A stretch of 64,000 bases of DNA from Oceanobacillus sp. HTM 045 (GTDB lineage Bacteria > Pseudomonadota > Alphaproteobacteria > Rhodobacterales > Rhodobacteraceae), in the NCBI GenBank assembly GCA_009733745.1, contig WNWL01000006.1:248001-312000 (forward strand). The letters are read 5' to 3'. How positions within the stretch are numbered: position 1 is the stretch's first letter; each line of letters starts with the position of its first letter. The notes below the pieces were generated by a model, which was not told where the DNA came from, ran no database searches, and saw only the letters and a list, made by a program, of their open reading frames with translations. Below are positions 59,450-64,000 of this stretch, piece by piece. The translations under genes and the position numbers were made by a program.

Positions 59450-60292
59450 ATGGCCCACACGACCCCCTCTGAGCGCGAGCTCTCGCTGGTCGATCCGGTC
59501 TGGCACCGGATCCGGGAGGAAGCGAAGCAGCTCGCGGCCGACGAACCCCTGATGGCCACCATCGCCCACGCGGTGGTGCTGCATCACCGGACGCTGGAGA
59601 GCGCGATCGCCTTCCGCATCGCGCAGAAGCTCTCCTCGCCGGCGCTTTCCGAGATGATGCTGCGCGAGATCGCCGACGAGGCGTTCACCGCCGACCCGTC
59701 GATCGGCGACGCGGCGCGGGCGGATATCCGCGCGGTCTACGAGCGCGACCCGTTCTGCGACCGGATGCTGCAGCCGCTGCTCTACTTCAAGGGCTTCCTC
59801 GGCATCCAGTCCTACCGGGTTGCGCACTGGCTCTGGAACGAGGGCCGGAAGGACCTCGCCATGTTCATCCAGATGGGATCGAGCCAGGTGTTCTCGATGG
59901 ACATCAACCCCGCCGCCCGCGTCGGCAAGGGGATCATGATCGACCACGCCCATTCCATCGTCATCGGCGAGACGGCGGTGGTGGGCGACGACGTCTCCAT
60001 GCTCCACTCCGTGACGCTCGGCGGCACCGGCAAGGACGACGGCGACCGCCACCCGAAGATCGGAAACGGCGTGCTGATCGGCGCCGGCGCCTCGGTGCTG
60101 GGCAACATCAAGGTGGGCGACAATTCCCGCATCGCCGCCGGCTCGGTGGTGCTGAAGGAAGTGCCGCCCTGCAAGACGGTCGCGGGCGTCCCCGCGAAGA
60201 TCGTCGGCGACGCGGGCTGCGCGCACCCGTCCTTCTCGATGATCCAGACCATGCCGGAAGAGGCGCCGGAGGATATCGTCCCGGACTGCTGA
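59450..60292 (+). CDS. cysE: Serine O-acetyltransferase
   Basis: Acetylates serine in cysteine synthesis. 280 residues: helical N-terminal domain (DPVWHRIREEAKQLAADEP), then left-handed beta-helix hexapeptide repeats with catalytic residues in GIMIDHAHSIVIGETAVVG and MLHSVTLGGTGK. Start at 59450 was chosen over 59438 and 59381 because GGAGG lies 5 bp upstream. The tail after IVGDAG is about 25 residues. A small GGGCG/CGCCC hairpin follows the stop. Confidence 0.94.
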   Translation: MAHTTPSERELSLVDPVWHRIREEAKQLAADEPLMATIAHAVVLHHRTLESAIAFRIAQKLSSPALSEMMLREIADEAFTADPSIGDAARADIRAVYERDPFCDRMLQPLLYFKGFLGIQSYRVAHWLWNEGRKDLAMFIQMGSSQVFSMDINPAARVGKGIMIDHAHSIVIGETAVVGDDVSMLHSVTLGGTGKDDGDRHPKIGNGVLIGAGASVLGNIKVGDNSRIAAGSVVLKEVPPCKTVAGVPAKIVGDAGCAHPSFSMIQTMPEEAPEDIVPDC

Positions 60293-60385
60293 GGGCGGTT
60301 TCGCCCCGGCTTGCACCGAATACCGACCCGTGGGATCATGACCCGGATGACCTGCCGCGCGTGGCCGGGCATCGGAGTGCCCGCG

Positions 60386-60934
60386 ATGATCGTGGACGTG
60401 ATCCACTACAGGCTCGGAGAGGACTGGGTTGAGGGCGTGACCCTCGCGGCCCATCGCGACGTCACGAATGCAGGCCAGTCTTATGCCGAGATGTTCATGG
60501 AGACGGATACGCTTGCCTCTCTGATGGGGCGGCTCGGCAATCTCTGCATGTCGCGCGGCGAGGCCATTCGTCTCCTGAGGATCCATTCGCATGGCAGCCC
60601 CGGGCGGCTGCTCGGCGGTCAGCTGACGACCGAAACGGCGCGGAGCCAGGCGACGGTGCTCTCCTCGCTCGCGAACCGGTTCACGCGCGACGGCGAGGTC
60701 TACCTGATGAGCTGCCATGTCGGTCAGCAGCCGGCAATTCTTGGCGCCCTTGCAGATGCGTGGCAGGTTCCGGTCACGGCTGGTGTCGAGGAACAGTTCG
60801 TCGGTGCGGGCGCCACGTTCGTCTTCGAGGGGCGGACGATCACTGCGGTTCCGGGCAGCAGAACTTACCAGTTCGACAGGGCGGGTGTGCCTCGCGCGGC
60901 ATCTGGGCCACCGATCCGACACCAGCAGCCCTGA
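60386..60934 (+). CDS. Hypothetical protein with His/Cys dyad motif (DUF4347/caspase-fold-like)
   Basis: 182 residues from ATG 60386 (GGAG 8 bp upstream). Conserved-looking core: a strand ending LRIHSHGSPGRLLGG, then VYLMSCHVGQQPAILGALAD. A strand-His-Gly and strand-Ser-Cys-His pattern in this order resembles DUF4347 and CHAT/caspase-like proteins, which use the His and Cys for catalysis. C-terminus low complexity. Base use is less GC-rich than flanking genes. Family assignment is tentative. Confidence 0.6.
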   Translation: MIVDVIHYRLGEDWVEGVTLAAHRDVTNAGQSYAEMFMETDTLASLMGRLGNLCMSRGEAIRLLRIHSHGSPGRLLGGQLTTETARSQATVLSSLANRFTRDGEVYLMSCHVGQQPAILGALADAWQVPVTAGVEEQFVGAGATFVFEGRTITAVPGSRTYQFDRAGVPRAASGPPIRHQQP

Positions 60935-60946
60935 GGGGTTCTGCCC

Positions 60947-61450
60947 CTACTCCCCCCGCAACTTCTCCACCGCGTGCGCCGTGGCCTCCACGCCGAGGAC
61001 GTCGGTGATCTGGGCCTCGGCGACCGGGATGGTGCGGAAGGCTTCGCGGACGCCGGTTTCCTCCAGCGTGCGTTCGACCACCATCAGCGTGTTGGGGGCG
61101 TGTTCGTCGCAGAGGTCGGCCATGTAGCGGACCTCCTCCTCGGCGACGGGGAGCGCGGCTTCGAGCGAGGGGGCGCCGTAGTCGGCGACGAAATGGGCGG
61201 CGAGGCGCATGGCGGCGCTGTCCATCTCGGACTGGCTGACCTGGCAGACCGCGACCAGCGTGGCGCGGCCGAAGCTGTCGAGCCCTAGCCAGCCATTGGC
61301 GAATTCCTGGCGCGGCTTGCCGGTGAGGTCGTCCTCGGTGAAGTTCGAGAAGGCGAAGGCGCCGGAGACGGCAAGCTCCCCCTCCTCCGCGGCCTGGCGG
61401 AAGATGTTGGTGTCCGACACGTCGAAGCGGATGGTGCGGGCGAGCTTCAT
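60947..61450 (-). CDS. DUF6505 protein
   Basis: 167 residues (MKLARTIRFDVSDTNIF, then GELAVSGAFAFSNF) that I recognise as DUF6505, a family encoded beside the biotin/lipoate-ligase-like gene in alphaproteobacteria. Soluble, acidic, no catalytic motif evident. 30 bp downstream of the ligase-like gene on the same strand, so probably one operon. Confidence 0.85.
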   Translation of the reverse strand: MKLARTIRFDVSDTNIFRQAAEEGELAVSGAFAFSNFTEDDLTGKPRQEFANGWLGLDSFGRATLVAVCQVSQSEMDSAAMRLAAHFVADYGAPSLEAALPVAEEEVRYMADLCDEHAPNTLMVVERTLEETGVREAFRTIPVAEAQITDVLGVEATAHAVEKLRGE

Positions 61451-61480
61451 GGCCTGGCTCCAGTCATGTTCTCGTCCCTC

Positions 61481-62242
61481 TCATCGCCCGACCTCCGCCA
61501 GCGACCAGTCGCGTGGCGCGTCGAGCATCGACGCGAGGGGGATGGCTCGGGTGCTGCCATCGGCGCTCAGGAGCAGGTTGCCGGTCTCGTCGAGCCCGGT
61601 GAAGCGGCCGCTCAGAGGCGTGGGGTTCGCGCCGATATCGAGTTCCACCTCCTCGCCGCGGCCCTCGGCGCGGTCGAGCCAGGCGGCGTGGAGCGGCCTG
61701 AACCCCTCGTCCATGTAGGTGTTGACCCAGACGAGCGCGTGGCGCGACCAGCTTTCCAGCAGCGCACCGGCGGTGATTTCGGCGCAGCCTTCCTCGTGCA
61801 GCGTGGTGATGCCGGGATAGCGGCCTGGCTCGCCGCCGAGTGGCGAAATGCCGACGGTGACGCCGACCGCGAGCCATGCGGGGATGCCCCCCTCCTCCGG
61901 CCCGGCGGCGGCGCGGAGACGGCCGGCGAGTGCGCCGTTGACCATCACCCCGTCGGGCCAGGCGTGAGTGACGCCGACCTCGGGCGGGGCCAGCGCGCCG
62001 ATGGCGTCGTTGAGGCCGCAGGCGCAGGCGAAGACCATCGCCAGCGCCTCCGCCACCGGGCGGTCGGGCACGAAGACGAGGGCGGCGCACATCGCGTCCG
62101 GGTCGGGTGCGAAGAAGAGATCTCCCGCGTCCCAGTCCTCGCCCCGCGTGGCGGCGCAGGCGGCCTCGAACGGGTCGCCCGCGACCAGCCGCCCGCGCAG
62201 GAGCGGCGGGAAGACCGGCGGTGCGGACGGGGCGTAGCTCAT
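61481..62242 (-). CDS. Biotin/lipoate--protein ligase-like protein (DUF4444-type)
   Basis: 253 residues. The BPL/LplA-like catalytic region contains THAWPDGVMVNGALAGRLRA and WLAVGVTVGI; in true ligases the matching motifs are the nucleotide-binding loop and the KxGG lysine, here replaced (NGALAG). The C-terminal RFTGLDETGNLLL is the small beta barrel of such enzymes. Activity is therefore uncertain. A 15 bp duplication overlaps its start codon. Confidence 0.78.
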   Translation of the reverse strand: MSYAPSAPPVFPPLLRGRLVAGDPFEAACAATRGEDWDAGDLFFAPDPDAMCAALVFVPDRPVAEALAMVFACACGLNDAIGALAPPEVGVTHAWPDGVMVNGALAGRLRAAAGPEEGGIPAWLAVGVTVGISPLGGEPGRYPGITTLHEEGCAEITAGALLESWSRHALVWVNTYMDEGFRPLHAAWLDRAEGRGEEVELDIGANPTPLSGRFTGLDETGNLLLSADGSTRAIPLASMLDAPRDWSLAEVGR

Positions 62243-62275
62243 GCCTGGCTCATCCCTGCATCATGCCTGTCTCAT
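62239..62275. repeat. 15 bp duplication at the ligase-like gene start
   Basis: tcatgcctggctcat (62239-62253) and tcatgcctgtctcat (62261-62275) differ at one base, offset 22 bp. On the minus strand this repeats the ATG-containing start region, giving extra ATGs upstream of 62242. Confidence 0.7.
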
Positions 62276-62290
62276 GCCGGTCCCACTCCC

Positions 62291-63469
62291 TCAGGCCCGC
62301 CCGGCGACGCGGCCCATGTCGGGCGCCTCGATCAGCAGGCGGGCTATGTCGCGGAAGCGCTGCGCTTGCGGGCTGTCGGGCCTGGACGCGACGATCGGCG
62401 TGCCGCCGTCGGAGGCGAGGCGGATGTCGAGGTCGAGCGGGATCTCGCCAAGGAAGGGGATGCCGAGCTTCTCCGCCTCCGACCGCGCGCCGCCATGGCC
62501 GAAGATGTGCTCCTCGTGGCCGCATTTCGGGCAGACATAGGTGGACATGTTCTCGATCATGCCGAGCACCGGCGTGGAGGTCTTGCGGAACATGTCGAGC
62601 GCCTTGCGGGCGTCGAGCAGGGCGATGTCCTGCGGGGTCGAGACGACCACGGCGCCGGTGAGATCGACCTTCTGCGAGAGGGTGAGCTGCACGTCGCCGG
62701 TGCCGGGCGGCAGGTCGACGACGAGGTAGTCGAGCGTGCCCCATGCGACCTGGTGCAGCATCTGGGTCAGCGCCGACATCAGCATCGGGCCGCGCCAGAC
62801 GATCGACTGGTCCTCGTCCACCATGAAGCCCATCGACATGACGGTGATGCCGTAGTTGCGCAGCGGCATGATGGTCTGCCCGTCCGGCGTGGAGGGGCGG
62901 CCGGTGATCCCCAGCATCCTCGGCTGCGAGGGGCCGTAGACGTCGGCGTCGAGCAGGCCGACCTTCTTGCCCTCCGCCGCCAGCGCCAGCGCGAGGTTGG
63001 CGGAGACGGTGGACTTGCCGACGCCGCCCTTGCCGGAGGCGACGGCGATGATGTTCCTCACGCCGTCGATCCGGCCCTCGTTGGGCGGCGGCGGCACCTG
63101 GCGGAGCGGCTTGTCGCCCGGCCCCGCGCGGCGGGTGCCGGTGCCAAGATCGGGCGGCGGGCCCTTGGGTGCGGACTGCGGCGCTGCCTTGGGCGCGGAT
63201 TTGGGTGCCGCGCCGGGGGTCTCGGAATGGGCGGTCAGCACCACGGTGGCGCTCTCCACCCCGTCGAGGCGCTTCACCGCCTCCTCGGCGGCCTTGCGGA
63301 TCGGCTCCAGCGCCGGGCCGCGGGCCGGGTCCACCTCGATGGAGAAACCGACCGCGGTGCCGCGGATGGTGACACCCTGCACCATGCCGGCCGCGACGAT
63401 GTCCGTGCCCTTGCCGGGATCGACGATCCGCGACAGGGTTTCGAGGACCTGTTCCTTCGTGACGCTCAT
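62291..63469 (-). CDS. apbC: Mrp/ApbC iron-sulfur cluster carrier ATPase
   Basis: 392 residues. N-terminal MIP18/DUF59 domain (1-80), a Pro/Ala/Lys linker (about 85-130), then a P-loop domain with deviant Walker A SGKGGVGKST (145-154), switch DLPPGTGDVQ and the CPKCG cluster-binding pair. It holds and delivers 4Fe-4S clusters; the many Fe-S proteins in this window are possible clients. Full length. Confidence 0.94.
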   Translation of the reverse strand: MSVTKEQVLETLSRIVDPGKGTDIVAAGMVQGVTIRGTAVGFSIEVDPARGPALEPIRKAAEEAVKRLDGVESATVVLTAHSETPGAAPKSAPKAAPQSAPKGPPPDLGTGTRRAGPGDKPLRQVPPPPNEGRIDGVRNIIAVASGKGGVGKSTVSANLALALAAEGKKVGLLDADVYGPSQPRMLGITGRPSTPDGQTIMPLRNYGITVMSMGFMVDEDQSIVWRGPMLMSALTQMLHQVAWGTLDYLVVDLPPGTGDVQLTLSQKVDLTGAVVVSTPQDIALLDARKALDMFRKTSTPVLGMIENMSTYVCPKCGHEEHIFGHGGARSEAEKLGIPFLGEIPLDLDIRLASDGGTPIVASRPDSPQAQRFRDIARLLIEAPDMGRVAGRA

Positions 63470-63499
63470 GCGTCCCTCATCGGTTGGAAGCGCGGCGCC

Positions 63500-63709
63500 T
63501 CAGGCGCCGCTGGTGTCGATGTCGCCTTCCACCACGTGCTCGATGTCGAGCCCGTCGATGGTGAGCACCACCCGCGCCTTCAGCTTGCCGGACGGCAGCG
63601 TGCCCGCGTCGCGGGCGGCACGCACGGCCTCCTCGATCTCCGACTGCGAGGTTACGCCGACCTTCTTCAGGAACTTGCGCAGGCTCATGTTGAAGCCGTC
63701 GTCGCTCAT
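63500..63709 (-). CDS. DUF6494 small protein
   Basis: 69 residues (MSDDGFNMSLRKFLKKVGVT, ending EGDIDTSGA), the DUF6494 family commonly encoded just upstream of mrp/apbC in this group. A helix and a short sheet are likely. 30 bp before apbC. The second of two adjacent ATGs (63709) was chosen because GGTGGA lies at a better distance. Function unknown. Confidence 0.85.
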   Translation of the reverse strand: MSDDGFNMSLRKFLKKVGVTSQSEIEEAVRAARDAGTLPSGKLKARVVLTIDGLDIEHVVEGDIDTSGA

Positions 63710-63801
63710 CATTCCACCCTGGTTTCTTGGTTCTCTGCGGCAGAGATAGCGACTTGCGCGGGGATGCGCCACTCCGGGCAGCGAAATTGCCGGAAACGCG
63801 C

Positions 63802-64000
63802 CTAGCCGGCGCGGAGCAGGTCGAGCAGCCGGGCGGCCTGGTGGAAGTCGGCCTCGCGGGCGGCGGCGGCGGCGGCGGCCTCGGCGTCCTCGCCCCACTG
63901 GGAGATCTGCCAGTCTTCGTCGATGCGGGAGAGACGCCAGGCATCGCCCGCGTCGAGGCGGCCATGGCTGACCGCGAGGCCGAGGACGACCGAACCCGAA
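63802..64000 (-). CDS. ATP12 family F1-ATPase assembly chaperone, C-terminal part (cut by window end)
   Basis: The last 66 codons before a TAG at 63802-63804 read, in part, AVSHGRLDAGDAWRLSRIDE and DWQISQWGEDAEA, a pattern typical of the ATP12 C-terminus (helper for F1 alpha-subunit assembly). It ends LLDLLRAG. The start lies beyond 64000. Assignment rests on this C-terminal pattern. Confidence 0.7.
   Translation of the reverse strand, partial: SGSVVLGLAVSHGRLDAGDAWRLSRIDEDWQISQWGEDAEAAAAAAAREADFHQAARLLDLLRAG

Noticed and set aside
1-64000. tRNA, rRNA, CRISPR array or prophage
   Set aside because: No cloverleaf-like sequences with a CCA-type end, no regular spacer-repeat arrays and no phage or integrase proteins were found by eye; a tRNAscan or CRISPR search was not run.

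Overview
The window is high-GC DNA from an alphaproteobacterium, most likely a member of the Rhodobacteraceae/Roseobacteraceae. The evidence is the gene order fabD, rpsF-rpsR-rplI, dnaB-alr, mlaE-mlaF, radA-cvpA-purF, family content typical of that group (DUF3305/DUF3306, DUF6494, DUF6505, ATP12, RACo-type ASKHA ferredoxin), and frequent GTG/TTG starts. No transposase, integrase, phage gene, CRISPR array, tRNA or rRNA was seen.

Layout. 1-6520: housekeeping genes (fabD fragment, an enolase-superfamily enzyme, the ribosomal operon rpsF-rpsR-rplI with promoter and terminator, dnaB-alr). 6521-7430: a 900 bp gene-free block with three tandem copies of a structured repeat, then a second repeat and the mlaE promoter. 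7431-16205: lipid-transport ABC genes mlaEF with a PqiA-like protein, radA, cvpA, purF, a catalytically odd SDR, and murI. 16206-22413: a frameshifted small gene, der, a YfgM-like protein, bamB, an SDR and panB. 22624-28850: a two-gene RND efflux operon, an unknown protein with an HNH-like His motif, and a MarR regulator. 28958-30323: a BNR-propeller protein translationally coupled to a MoaD/ThiS-like sulfur-carrier protein. 30897-34437: one-carbon genes (two methylenetetrahydrofolate reductase homologues, a PF13769-type protein, a methyltetrahydrofolate:corrinoid methyltransferase). The likely partner RACo-type activator and an FAD oxidoreductase lie at 39516-42631. Between them are DUF899, XRE, rhodanese, a possible metallopeptidase and a Rho_N-domain stress protein.

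45628-58459 is a formate-oxidation region. It contains FDH alpha (Cys type, Tat-exported), FDH beta (4Fe-4S), a small Tat protein, a TorD chaperone, DUF3305/DUF3306 proteins and a divergent multi-cluster ferredoxin. A cytochrome b gamma subunit sits apart, followed by a WD40-cytochrome c fusion and a 51-residue membrane protein. A more AT-rich segment with a secreted-nuclease-like gene separates gamma from beta. The last 5.5 kb carry a methyltransferase, cysE, a His/Cys-motif protein, DUF6505, a biotin/lipoate ligase-like protein, the Mrp/ApbC Fe-S carrier, DUF6494 and the C-terminus of ATP12.

The most striking non-genic signal is a roughly 170 bp GC-rich repeat family. It has nine copies at four intergenic loci, with terminal inverted repeats that compete with an internal 11 bp hairpin. 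Three of the four loci lie between convergent genes. A second short repeat pair, short in-register tandem duplications at gene ends, and an EcfG-like stress promoter add further structure.
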